Made by a program: the position numbers and the translations under genes. The notes beneath the pieces are model-generated. The model was not told the origin of the DNA and ran no database searches. It saw only the letters and a program-made list of their open reading frames with translations. Positions 1 to 7,405 of a stretch of DNA of 29,828 nt are shown one piece after another. Source of the DNA: JBOFFC01 sp051648405 (GTDB lineage: Bacteria > Planctomycetota > Planctomycetia > Pirellulales > Lacipirellulaceae); NCBI GenBank assembly GCA_051648405.1, contig JBOFFC010000166.1, positions 1-29,828 on the forward strand, given 5' to 3'. Within the stretch, counting starts at the first letter, position 1. The number at the start of each line of letters is the position of its first letter.

Positions 1-212
1 TGATCGACACCGACATGTTCACCCCCAAGACGATCGTCCGCTTCACGGGGCACGACAACGGCGCGGTGTACGGCGCGCCGCAGAAGCAGCTCGACGGCAC
101 GACGCACCTCGAGAACCTGTTCGTGTGCGGCACCGACCAAGGCTTCGTGGGGATCATCGGCAGCATTGTCAGCGGCATCGGGATGGCGAATCTGCACTGC
201 TTGAAAGAGTAG
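1..212 (+). CDS. FAD/NAD(P)-dependent oxidoreductase of CrtI (phytoene desaturase)-like type, C-terminal fragment
   Basis: The window opens inside this gene; the reading frame starts at base 3 and stops with TAG at 210-212. About 69 residues are visible. They carry the C-terminal signature of CrtI-like flavoproteins: GAPQKQLDGTTHLENLFVCG followed by TDQGFVGIIGSIVSGIGMAN, the strand-turn-helix that closes over the FAD. The Rossmann GxGxxG segment lies outside the window, so the substrate cannot be judged. A second, complete CrtI-like gene lies about 2.5 kb downstream on the same strand, with FabZ-like and FabI-like genes after it, so this fragment may be the upstream member of the same lipid- or polyene-related locus. 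The PQQ-propeller gene is convergent to it. Confidence 0.8.
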   Translation, partial: IDTDMFTPKTIVRFTGHDNGAVYGAPQKQLDGTTHLENLFVCGTDQGFVGIIGSIVSGIGMANLHCLKE

Positions 213-231
213 GCAGTGGGCAGAGGGCAGT
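213..231. repeat. Short GGGCAG-type dispersed repeat, copy 1
   Basis: Directly after the stop codon comes GCAGTGGGCAGAGGGCAGT, built of near-repeats of GTGGGCAG. Similar sequence lies at 15826-15850 in the same orientation, and in the opposite orientation at 2633-2664 and 6094-6127. Function unknown. Confidence 0.5.
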
Positions 232-341
232 TGCGAGTCGCGTCGTGTCGATGCGCTGAACCCTCGACGACGCGTCGATGCCACAACTGGGCGACGTTCC
301 CTTTGCCGCCAGGAAACGCACCGCTTAAGGGCGTTTCGCCG

Positions 342-1670
342 TCAGCGGGACTGCTGCCCGATGCTGTAGAGCGCTTTGTCGGTCCGCAGCAGCAGTTGGC
401 CATCGACCACGGCGGGGGTCGCCATGATTCGGCCGTCGAGCTGGTTCACGGCCAGCGGCGCCCCCTCGGGCGCAGCGGCGTCGAGGACGGTCGTCTTGCC
501 GTCGTGCCCGAAGAAGTAGACTCGGCCCGCCGACAGCATCGGTGAGGCGGACTGTCCTCCGCCGATCCGCTTTCTCCAGAGCTGCTTGCCCGTCGCCAGG
601 TCGAGCCCCACGCCGATCCCCTGGTCACTGACCGTGACAAGCGTTTGGTCAACCAGCAAAGGGGACGCCATGTGGGGAGTCTGCCGCTTCGCACGCCAGA
701 CAACGTGGGTCGCAGTCACGTCTCCCTTGCCGTCGGTGCGGACGGCGATCACCTTGTCGTCCGCGAAGCCGCTCGCGTAGTACAGGACCCCGTCTCGCTC
801 GACCGGGCGCGGTACGACAGAAAAGCCGTTTCCGTGGTTGACCCGCCACAGTTCCTTCCCGGTCGAGGGGTCGTAGGCCACGAGCCACTCGGCGCCGGGA
901 ACCACGAGCTGTTGTTCGCCGGCGACCGAGATCACCAGCGGCGTCGAATAGGACTTGCGAACGTCGGGGTCGGTAGCGCGGAGCGGCGGCCGTTCTGTCT
1001 TCCACAGCCGCTCGCCAGTCGACTTCCGGAGGGCCGTGACGTACTGCTTGTCGGCCCCGTCGCAGGTGAGGACCAGCAGGTCGCGCCACAGGACGGGCGA
1101 ACTCCCCGGTCCGACGTAGTGTTCGAGCTCTTCTCGGCTACGCCAAAGGACGTCACCGGAAGCAACGTCGAGGGCGCAGGTTCCATAGGTCCCGAACCAA
1201 CAGTACAGACGGCCAGCCTCGATGACCGGCGTCGGCGACGCGTAGCTGTTGAGCGAGTGAATCGCGTCCGGAGAGTCCACTTCGAAGAGCTTGACTTCGT
1301 CGGCCGTCTTTCCGGTGACCCGATCGACCGACACCGCCAGCAGCGAGAGACGCTTGGCGAGCGCCGCGTCGGTGGTTCCCCCTTGGATCTTCGCCTCGGC
1401 TTCTTCGGCAGTAGCCGCTTCTTCAATCGCCGTCGTCATCCAGACGCGGTCCCCCTCGACGACGGGAGACGACCACCCGCGGCCGGGGATCGCGGTCCGC
1501 CAGGCGACGTTCTCGCCCTCGCTCCAAACAAGGGGCGCGGTCTCGGCGACGACCCCTTGCCCCCCCGGCCCCCGGAACTCGGGCCAAGAGGCTTGACCCA
1601 CCGGCGCTTCGCTTTGCGCAAGCGTCGAGAGTGAGATCGATAGAACGAAGACCGCCCGACTAAGTCTCAT
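342..1670 (-). CDS. Secreted PQQ-like beta-propeller repeat protein
   Basis: A 442-residue protein with an N-terminal signal peptide (MRLSRAVFVLSISLSTLAQS, about 20 residues), so it is probably exported. The mature part begins WPEFRGPGGQG, a motif that opens a large family of planctomycete PQQ-binding-like propeller proteins. Blades recur with Trp-rich motifs such as DVLWRS, GERLWK, GKELWR and GKQLWRK, consistent with a BamB/quinoprotein-fold propeller. I see no dehydrogenase catalytic domain or haem motif, so it is better called PQQ-like than a proven quinoprotein enzyme. The ATG at 1668-1670 gives a sensible signal peptide. The gene is convergent with the oxidoreductase fragment on its left and divergent from the hypothetical at 1874. 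Confidence 0.88.
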   Translation of the reverse strand: MRLSRAVFVLSISLSTLAQSEAPVGQASWPEFRGPGGQGVVAETAPLVWSEGENVAWRTAIPGRGWSSPVVEGDRVWMTTAIEEAATAEEAEAKIQGGTTDAALAKRLSLLAVSVDRVTGKTADEVKLFEVDSPDAIHSLNSYASPTPVIEAGRLYCWFGTYGTCALDVASGDVLWRSREELEHYVGPGSSPVLWRDLLVLTCDGADKQYVTALRKSTGERLWKTERPPLRATDPDVRKSYSTPLVISVAGEQQLVVPGAEWLVAYDPSTGKELWRVNHGNGFSVVPRPVERDGVLYYASGFADDKVIAVRTDGKGDVTATHVVWRAKRQTPHMASPLLVDQTLVTVSDQGIGVGLDLATGKQLWRKRIGGGQSASPMLSAGRVYFFGHDGKTTVLDAAAPEGAPLAVNQLDGRIMATPAVVDGQLLLRTDKALYSIGQQSR

Positions 1671-1777
1671 TGCGCCTTGCTCTCGTCACGAGGTTCTTGA
1701 TCCCCCTCTTCTAGCCGCAAGCCGGCGCCGCGGCAAATCGTCGGTCACCGGCGGCGAGGTCCTAAGGCCGGGTTGTT

Positions 1778-1789
1778 TAGCCCGGGCTA
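1778..1789. repeat. TAGCCCGGGCTA palindrome in the divergent intergenic region
   Basis: A perfect 12-bp palindrome in the 200-bp space between the divergently transcribed PQQ-propeller gene and the hypothetical at 1874. It is preceded by GGCCGGGTTGTT, which can also pair with part of it. It could be a binding site or a member of a dispersed repeat; the sequence does not decide between these. Confidence 0.35.
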
Positions 1790-1873
1790 CTCGGAGGGGC
1801 GCTTCCCAGACGAGCATCGACACGACGCGACTCGCGCTTAGCGTCGCTTTCGTCCCCGCGGTAGGCTGCTGCG

Positions 1874-2587
1874 ATCGACGCCACCCCGCCACGACTCCGC
1901 CCGCGGTTCTCGCTGCTGAACCTGCTGCTGCTGACGGCGCTCGTCGCGACCTCGCCGACGACGGCGATGCTGTGGCGCGAAGTCGGGCCGCTGCGGGCGC
2001 AGGTGCTGAAGCTCCGCAACGAGACCGGACAGCTCACGGTCTTCGACCCGGCCAAGGTCTACGTCAAATCGATCGAGACGCTTGCAAATGACACCTGGAA
2101 GTGGCGAGTTCACCTGCCGAAGGGCGTCGAGTACGACCTCCAGACGATTGTGGGTACGGTCCGCGGAAGAGCCCCTGGCATGTCGAAGTCGGAGTGGTCC
2201 GAGAAGTGCGGGTACAACTGTGGCGCTCCCGACTTGGGCGCCGGCGAGTTCACGATCACCGTAGCGCTGAGGCGCGAATCCGAGGATACCGGTACGTGGG
2301 TTGTGGACACCAAGTTTCGCAACGAGGCCACCCCCCACATAACCCGCGGCGGAGTTTGCGGCACGGCCGGCATGGACTGGCTGGGTGACGAGCAGGGGAG
2401 CCGAGAGGTCAGCGGGGACGCGGTTGCTGATGGTCAGAACGAGATCGACGCGACCAACGGTCTGGAGCTGATGACCGTGCTCCGCTGCCAAGTCACGCGG
2501 AACGCGAGCGGATGGTCGTCGCAATCGCCTGATCGCACTCGCGACAACGACGGAGTCGCCGTCTGGATCGTGCCGCGAGAAAAGTGA
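1874..2587 (+). CDS. Membrane-anchored hypothetical protein; apparent non-canonical ATC start
   Basis: The first ATG in frame is at 1967 and gives 206 residues. The frame is open upstream to a TAG at 1862-1864. Residues encoded from 1874 form PRLRPRFSLLNLLLLTALVA, a membrane segment, running into REVGPLRAQVLKLRNETGQL, a short coiled-coil-like stretch. This layout is common among small planctomycete anchored proteins, so the true N-terminus is probably upstream of 1967. No ATG, GTG or TTG exists in that part; ATC at 1874 is the best candidate, with a weak AGG eight bases before it. The C-terminal domain is extracytoplasmic if the anchor is used and matches no family I know. It contains four Cys in two clusters (KCGYNCG and GVCGT near the middle, LRCQ late). 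Confidence 0.6.
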   Translation: MDATPPRLRPRFSLLNLLLLTALVATSPTTAMLWREVGPLRAQVLKLRNETGQLTVFDPAKVYVKSIETLANDTWKWRVHLPKGVEYDLQTIVGTVRGRAPGMSKSEWSEKCGYNCGAPDLGAGEFTITVALRRESEDTGTWVVDTKFRNEATPHITRGGVCGTAGMDWLGDEQGSREVSGDAVADGQNEIDATNGLELMTVLRCQVTRNASGWSSQSPDRTRDNDGVAVWIVPREK

Positions 2588-2632
2588 GCCGCTCCCCGAC
2601 GCCCCCCCGTCCCGCTAGACTACGGCGTCGCC

Positions 2633-2664
2633 CTCTGCCTGCCGCCCGCTGCCCACTCCCCCGC
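2633..2664. repeat. GGGCAG-type dispersed repeat, copy 2 (reverse orientation)
   Basis: A C-rich run reading CCGCCCGCTGCCCACTCCCC ends one base before the ATG of the CrtI-like gene at 2666. Its reverse complement matches the GTGGGCAG pattern at 213 and 15826. A very similar block also ends directly before the ATG at 6128. The leader of this gene is therefore repeat sequence rather than a recognisable Shine-Dalgarno. Confidence 0.5.
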
Positions 2665-2665
2665 A

Positions 2666-4138
<1,473 letters not shown>

Positions 4139-4140
4139 CG

Positions 4141-4186
4141 GAAGAATTGGCCGCAGATGAACGCGGATGAACGCGGATAAGAAAGA
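4141..4186 (-). repeat. 46-bp dispersed repeat (TCATCCGCGT type), copy R1, inverted
   Basis: The reverse complement reads TCTTTCTTATCCGCGTTCAT and continues to GGCCAATTCTTC. It differs from the copy at 5471-5516 at about five of 46 positions and contains two tandem TCATCCGCGT-like decamers. It lies just after the stop of the CrtI-like gene, in the opposite orientation to R2 and R3, and marks the left edge of the accessory patch. Confidence 0.8.
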
Positions 4187-4241
4187 TGCCGTTGGAGCGG
4201 GCGTTAAGCCAACCGTAAGGAGCGGTCTGTTCCTTGCGTCG

Positions 4242-4520
4242 ATGCAACTACAAAGCCTGTGCTCGGCGATCAGATTCGCAGTTCAAGCTGGCCACAAACC
4301 TGGGCCCGTCGTGGTCGAGCTACTCCGGTCGCTACGGGACGATTTTGTCAGTTCATCCAGCGGCCCTCCCTCCGAGAGACTTCCAGCGATCACGCCTGAC
4401 ATGGAGGTCGGCGACCTGATTGCGGCCGCGGAAGTGCTTAGCGCCACAGTTCTCGGCTTTCTCTCTCCAGACGAAGCCGAAGAACAGCGGGACACCTTCG
4501 GCTTTCACGCCATCCGATGA
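4242..4520 (+). CDS. Hypothetical protein, 92 residues
   Basis: Small acidic protein beginning MQLQSLCSAIRFAVQAGHKP. I chose the ATG at 4242 because the sequence before it (from an ATG at 4167) runs through the R1 repeat and is not protein-like. The predicted protein is mostly helical, with a hydrophobic stretch AAAEVLSATVLGF near the C-terminus and an acidic end. No family is recognised. It sits between two inverted copies of the 46-bp repeat, and its stop codon lies at the edge of the second copy. It could be a mobile-associated gene or an unusually clean open frame; composition and codon use support coding only moderately. Confidence 0.45.
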   Translation: MQLQSLCSAIRFAVQAGHKPGPVVVELLRSLRDDFVSSSSGPPSERLPAITPDMEVGDLIAAAEVLSATVLGFLSPDEAEEQRDTFGFHAIR

Positions 4521-4521
4521 A

Positions 4522-4558
4522 ATCTGCGTTCATCCGCGTCCATCTGCGGCTATTCTTC
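4522..4558 (+). repeat. 46-bp dispersed repeat, copy R2 (partial)
   Basis: Reads ATCTGCGTTCATCCGCGTCC, then ATCTGCGGCTATTCTTC. It matches R3 over the core but lacks the TCTTTCG left end. It directly follows the stop codon of the 92-residue hypothetical and precedes the 3' end of the leftward DUF433 gene. Confidence 0.8.
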
Positions 4559-4567
4559 GTCGCGTAG

Positions 4568-4792
4568 TCAACGCGCTGGCGGCGCCGAGATACCGGCAAG
4601 GACCTTCGCCTGTGCTTCGGCGAGAAGGGCGTCCGCCTGCTCAGGTGTCACCGACGGGAACTGCTCGAGGAACTCGTTGACGGTGTAGTCCCCTCGCAGG
4701 TGGTCGAACAGCGACACAACCGGCACGCGGGTCCCCTTGAAGACGGGGGTGCCGCCGAGGATTTCCGGGTCGATGTGGACGACGCTGCTCAT
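4568..4792 (-). CDS. DUF433 domain protein (antitoxin-like), leftward copy
   Basis: A 74-residue protein with the DUF433 core: HIDPEILGGTPVFKGTRVPV, then a helical part ending VTPEQADALLAEAQAKV. DUF433 proteins are small DNA-binding-like proteins usually encoded just before a DUF5615 PIN-like toxin and thought to act as its antitoxin. Here nothing toxin-like follows: downstream is only repeat R2 and an opposite-strand hypothetical. It is therefore an orphan, or it could act with the single toxin on the other side. The ATG at 4790-4792 is preceded by a G-run that can serve as a ribosome binding site. It is divergent from the second DUF433 gene, with 73 bp between them. Confidence 0.85.
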   Translation of the reverse strand: MSSVVHIDPEILGGTPVFKGTRVPVVSLFDHLRGDYTVNEFLEQFPSVTPEQADALLAEAQAKVLAGISAPPAR

Positions 4793-4827
4793 CCCCCCAG
4801 ACTACCGCGCCGGGCCCCGATCGGCCA

Positions 4828-4836
4828 TGCTATAGA
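4828..4836 (+). promoter_or_regulatory. Candidate extended -10 promoter for the rightward DUF433-toxin pair
   Basis: TGCTATAGA fits the extended -10 pattern TGn-TATAAT with one mismatch in the hexamer, 29 bp before the ATG at 4866. There is no convincing -35. An AGAGGAAA Shine-Dalgarno lies about seven bases before that ATG. The 73-bp divergent space is where autoregulation by the antitoxin would be expected. Confidence 0.45.
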
Positions 4837-4865
4837 GGCCTTCGTCTCGCAGAGGAAAGCCGTCC

Positions 4866-5087
4866 ATGAGTTTCGACCGAATCGCCACCGACGCGGCGGT
4901 GCTTGGTGGCCAGCCCTGCATCCGCGGTCAACGCCTCACGGTGCGCCGCGTCGTTGAGGCGGTTGCGCTGTACCCCGACCGGTCCGAGCTGAAGCGCGAG
5001 TACCCCGAACTCGACGACGAGGACGTCCGGCAGGCGCTAGCCTTCGCCGCGGCGAACCTCGACGACTCGGTCGTCGAACTGCGATAG
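4866..5087 (+). CDS. DUF433 domain antitoxin
   Basis: A 73-residue protein beginning MSFDRIATDAAVLGGQPCIR, with the DUF433 pattern I-x(n)-GGxPxIRGxRLTVxxVVE followed by the helical YPELDDEDVRQALAFAAANL. This is the full length usual for the family. It is followed after five bases by a DUF5615 PIN-like toxin gene, the standard bicistronic antitoxin-toxin order, so the two are probably translated together from the promoter near 4830. It differs clearly from the leftward DUF433 protein, so the two are not a recent duplication. The likely role is to neutralise the toxin and repress the shared promoter, inferred from the family. Confidence 0.9.
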   Translation: MSFDRIATDAAVLGGQPCIRGQRLTVRRVVEAVALYPDRSELKREYPELDDEDVRQALAFAAANLDDSVVELR

Positions 5088-5092
5088 ACGGC

Positions 5093-5470
5093 ATGGACCT
5101 GCTTCTCGACCAAGGCCTGCCACGCGGGGCGATAGCGTGCCTCGTCGAAGTGGGGATCAGGTCGCAGCATGTCGCGGAGCTAGGGATGGCGGCCTCCTCG
5201 GACGAAGCGATCTTGCAGTTCGCCCGAGACCAAGAGCTCGTCGTGGTGTCACTCGATTCCGACTTCCACACGCTGCTGGCGACCTCCGGCGCTTCCTCCC
5301 CGTCGGTGATTCGCATTCGAGTCGAAGGGCTCCGCAGCGATGCTCTGGCGGAGTTGCTGCGTCGAGTGCTCGACACCGTTGCAAATGAACTCGACCGCGG
5401 CGCCATCGCGTCCGTGACCCAGCAAACTGTCCGTGTTCGGTCGCTCCCGATCGGCGCGAAACCCCGTTAG
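5093..5470 (+). CDS. DUF5615 PIN-like toxin
   Basis: A 125-residue protein with the Mut7-C/DUF5615 PIN-like layout: an N-terminal acidic residue in MDLLLDQGLP, a middle acidic cluster in MAASSDEAILQFARDQELVV, and the VSLDSDFHTLL motif with further aspartates. These acids would form the metal site of a PIN-fold nuclease. Members paired with DUF433 are regarded as toxin components of type II modules. The family motif usually reads LLDENLP; here LLDQGLP replaces the Glu-Asn pair, which may alter activity. The gene follows its antitoxin after five bases and ends next to repeat R3. Confidence 0.87.
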   Translation: MDLLLDQGLPRGAIACLVEVGIRSQHVAELGMAASSDEAILQFARDQELVVVSLDSDFHTLLATSGASSPSVIRIRVEGLRSDALAELLRRVLDTVANELDRGAIASVTQQTVRVRSLPIGAKPR

Positions 5471-5516
5471 TCTTTCGTATCTGCGTTCATCCGCGTCCAT
5501 CTGCGGCTAAGTCTTC
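5471..5516 (+). repeat. 46-bp dispersed repeat, copy R3
   Basis: Reads TCTTTCGTATCTGCGTTCAT, then CCGCGTCCATCTGCGGCTAAGTCTTC. It begins directly after the toxin stop codon and ends two bases before the ATG of the FabZ-like gene, so the whole 5' leader of that gene is repeat sequence. R1 is the inverted partner at the other end of the patch. Confidence 0.85.
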
Positions 5517-5518
5517 CG

Positions 5519-5971
5519 ATGTCCAAAGAACAGATCCACGCCGCGATCCCCCACCGCGACCCGTTCCTGCTGATCGACGAGGTCGTCGAACAGTCCGACG
5601 CGCGGATCGTCTGCCGCAAGGCGTTCAGCGGCGACGAGTTCTGGTACCGCGGGCACTACCCCGACTACCCGCTCACCCCCGGCGTGCTGCTGTGCGAAGC
5701 GTGCCTGCAAGCGGGCGCCGTGCTGCTGTCGAAGATCACGACCGAGGCCCAGGGGGGGCAGGGGAGCGCCGGCGGCGTGCCGGTCGCCACGCGGCTGGGG
5801 AACGCGCAGTTCCGCGAGATGGTCCGCCCCGGCGACACGATCACGATCGAGGTCGACCTCGCCGAGCGCCTGGCGAACGCCTACTACATGAAGGGCAAAG
5901 TCACCAACGACCGCACCGGCAAGCTCGCCGCGCGCTGCGAGTTCGCCTGCACCGTCGCGGAAGTGGGTTGA
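5519..5971 (+). CDS. FabZ-like 3-hydroxyacyl-ACP dehydratase
   Basis: A 150-residue hotdog-fold protein. The N-terminal IPHRDPFLLIDEVVE and the central YRGHYPDYPLTPGVLLCEAC match FabZ, with the catalytic His in GHY and the catalytic Glu in CEA. This is the usual length for the family, which dehydrates 3-hydroxyacyl-ACP to trans-2-enoyl-ACP in the cytoplasm. A Gly-rich stretch, EAQGGQGSAGG, sits in a loop before the second half. Its neighbour 156 bp downstream is FabI-like, the next enzyme in the elongation cycle. The primary housekeeping fabZ is often near lpx or fab genes, so this copy beside CrtI-like flavoproteins may be dedicated to a special acyl chain. The start is fixed by repeat R3 ending two bases upstream. 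Confidence 0.88.
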   Translation: MSKEQIHAAIPHRDPFLLIDEVVEQSDARIVCRKAFSGDEFWYRGHYPDYPLTPGVLLCEACLQAGAVLLSKITTEAQGGQGSAGGVPVATRLGNAQFREMVRPGDTITIEVDLAERLANAYYMKGKVTNDRTGKLAARCEFACTVAEVG

Positions 5972-5996
5972 GCCCTTAGACCCTCCCGGAAAAAAA

Positions 5997-6084
5997 TCCC
6001 CTCCCCCCAGGAGGAGGGTTAGGGTGGGGGCGCCCCGAGTACCCACCCCACCCCCACCCCAGCCCTCTCCCAACGGGGGAGGGA
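5997..6084. repeat. Imperfect palindromic G/C-rich intergenic element
   Basis: The left arm (TCCCCTCCCCCCAGGAGGAG, then GGTTAGGGTGGGGG) and the right arm (CCCACCCCCACCCCAGCCCT, then CTCCCAACGGGGGAGGGA) are approximate reverse complements over about 35 bp. The element fills most of the gap between the FabZ-like and FabI-like genes and could fold into a long RNA stem that reduces read-through. Sequence of the same type, interrupted, lies at 21731-21756 and 21911-21930. Confidence 0.65.
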
Positions 6085-6093
6085 GAAATCGTA

Positions 6094-6127
6094 CTGCCCG
6101 CTGCCGTCTGCCCACCGCCCACTCCCC
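6094..6127. repeat. GGGCAG-type dispersed repeat, copy 3 (reverse orientation)
   Basis: CTGCCCGCTGCCGTCTGCCC followed by ACCGCCCACTCCCC ends directly at the ATG of the FabI-like gene. Its ending CCCACTCCCC is shared with the block before the CrtI-like gene at 2666. No separate Shine-Dalgarno can be seen. Confidence 0.5.
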
Positions 6128-6985
6128 ATGCCCTCTGACTTCCTCCAACTCGCCGGCAAGACGGTCCTGGTGACCGGCGTGGCCAACAAGAAGTCGGTCG
6201 CGTGGCACGTCGCGCGGCTGCTGGTCGAGGCCGACTGCCGGGTCGTCTACTCGGTGCGCAGCGAGAAACGCCGCGATGAGCTGCGCAAGCTCGTCGGCGA
6301 CGCCACGGTGCTCGTTTGCGACGTTGAGGACGAAGCCCAGGTCGAGGCGCTCGGCGCCGCCGTGGCCGCGGACTGCGAGCGGACCGGCCAGCGGCTCGCC
6401 GGCATGGTCCACTCGATCGCCTTCGCCGACTACGACCCGGCGGACCTCGACCCGGCGAACCGGTCCGCGGGCCCGAAGCCGTTCCACGAGACGCCAAAGA
6501 AGGCGTTCTTGCGGACCTTCGACATCAGTTGCTACTCGCTGGTGGCCCTGTCGCGGGCCCTGAAACCGTCGCTGGCGGACGACGCCTCGGTGGTGGCGAT
6601 CTCGATCTCATCGACCGAGATGGCGAGCGAGAATTACGGCTACATGGCCCCCATCAAGGCGGCCCTCGACTCGTCGCTGGTGTTCCTCGCCAAGTCGTTC
6701 AGCCGCTCCAGCAAAGTGCGGTTCAACGCAGTGGCGCCGGGCCTCTTGAAGACCAGCGCATCGGCCGGCATCCCGGGGTACGTCGATTCGTACCTGTACG
6801 CCGAGAAGGCGACCCTGCGGGGCGAGGCTCTGCGGACCGAGGAGGCGGCCGCCGCCGTGGCCTTCCTGCTGAGCCCCCGCTCGTCGGGGATCAACGCCCA
6901 GCGGCTGGTGGTCGATGCGGGGATGCGGACCAACTACTTCGACGCGGCGATCGTCCGCGCCGTGGTCGAACGGGGCGACGGGTGA
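6128..6985 (+). CDS. FabI-like enoyl-ACP reductase (SDR family)
   Basis: A 285-residue short-chain dehydrogenase of the FabI branch. The N-terminal LAGKTVLVTGVANKKSVAWH matches the FabI nucleotide motif (G-x5-S-x-A). The active site has YGYMAPIKAAL, where Tyr and Lys are seven positions apart as in Escherichia coli FabI. The C-terminal SPRSSGINAQRLVVDAGM is also typical. FabI reduces trans-2-enoyl-ACP using NAD(P)H. It is about 20 residues longer than the E. coli protein, mainly in the segment DYDPADLDPANRSAGPKPFH. Placed after FabZ-like and CrtI-like genes, it could serve a dedicated acyl-chain pathway or be the main enoyl reductase; no ketosynthase or ACP gene is adjacent to settle this. 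Confidence 0.88.
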   Translation: MPSDFLQLAGKTVLVTGVANKKSVAWHVARLLVEADCRVVYSVRSEKRRDELRKLVGDATVLVCDVEDEAQVEALGAAVAADCERTGQRLAGMVHSIAFADYDPADLDPANRSAGPKPFHETPKKAFLRTFDISCYSLVALSRALKPSLADDASVVAISISSTEMASENYGYMAPIKAALDSSLVFLAKSFSRSSKVRFNAVAPGLLKTSASAGIPGYVDSYLYAEKATLRGEALRTEEAAAAVAFLLSPRSSGINAQRLVVDAGMRTNYFDAAIVRAVVERGDG

Positions 6986-7405
6986 CTTCCCGCAGTGCGG
7001 ACGTCGGATTTCGGGCGCCCAGCGGTCGGGTCACGCGGCGTTTGCGGCCTCCAACGGGGTGCCATGGGGCGTTCTAGCTCACCAAGCGGCGGGAAAATTA
7101 GTGGCGGTTTTGGGAGGGGAGTGATACCCTTAACTTGTGCAGCTAGCGGCGGTTGCGGCGAATGCGGCCGCGGCGGGCGCCAGCCAACGCACGGCTCGTC
7201 TCAGGCGGCGGGCCCCAAGACGGGGCGTGAAACCAGGCGTACGGACTACCCGAAACCAAGCCCGCACGGCCCGTCGAGGCCGATCCCTCCCGATCCAGCA
7301 TTACGTTTCGCGACTTGCCGCGTGTGACCCTCGCCGAGGGCTCGCCGTGCGATGAGCTTGTGGGCTGCGCACCCGCGGCCACGAACGAACCCCTTTCAGG
7401 CGCGG
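6986..7405. other. 420-bp intergenic region before the kinase gene
   Basis: No gene is supported here; open frames have no recognisable domain. A local AT-rich spot at 7095-7140 (GGGAAAATTAG, later TGATACCCTTAACTTG) may hold the kinase promoter, for example TTGGGA at 7110-7115 and TAACTT at 7131-7136, but the 15-bp spacing is short. The rest is GC-rich with no strong terminator for the FabI-like gene. Confidence 0.4.

Noticed and set aside
645..1634. Long open frame on the plus strand opposite the PQQ-propeller gene
   Set aside because: Arg/Val/Asp-rich translation with no domain; it mirrors the high-GC codon use of the real gene on the minus strand.
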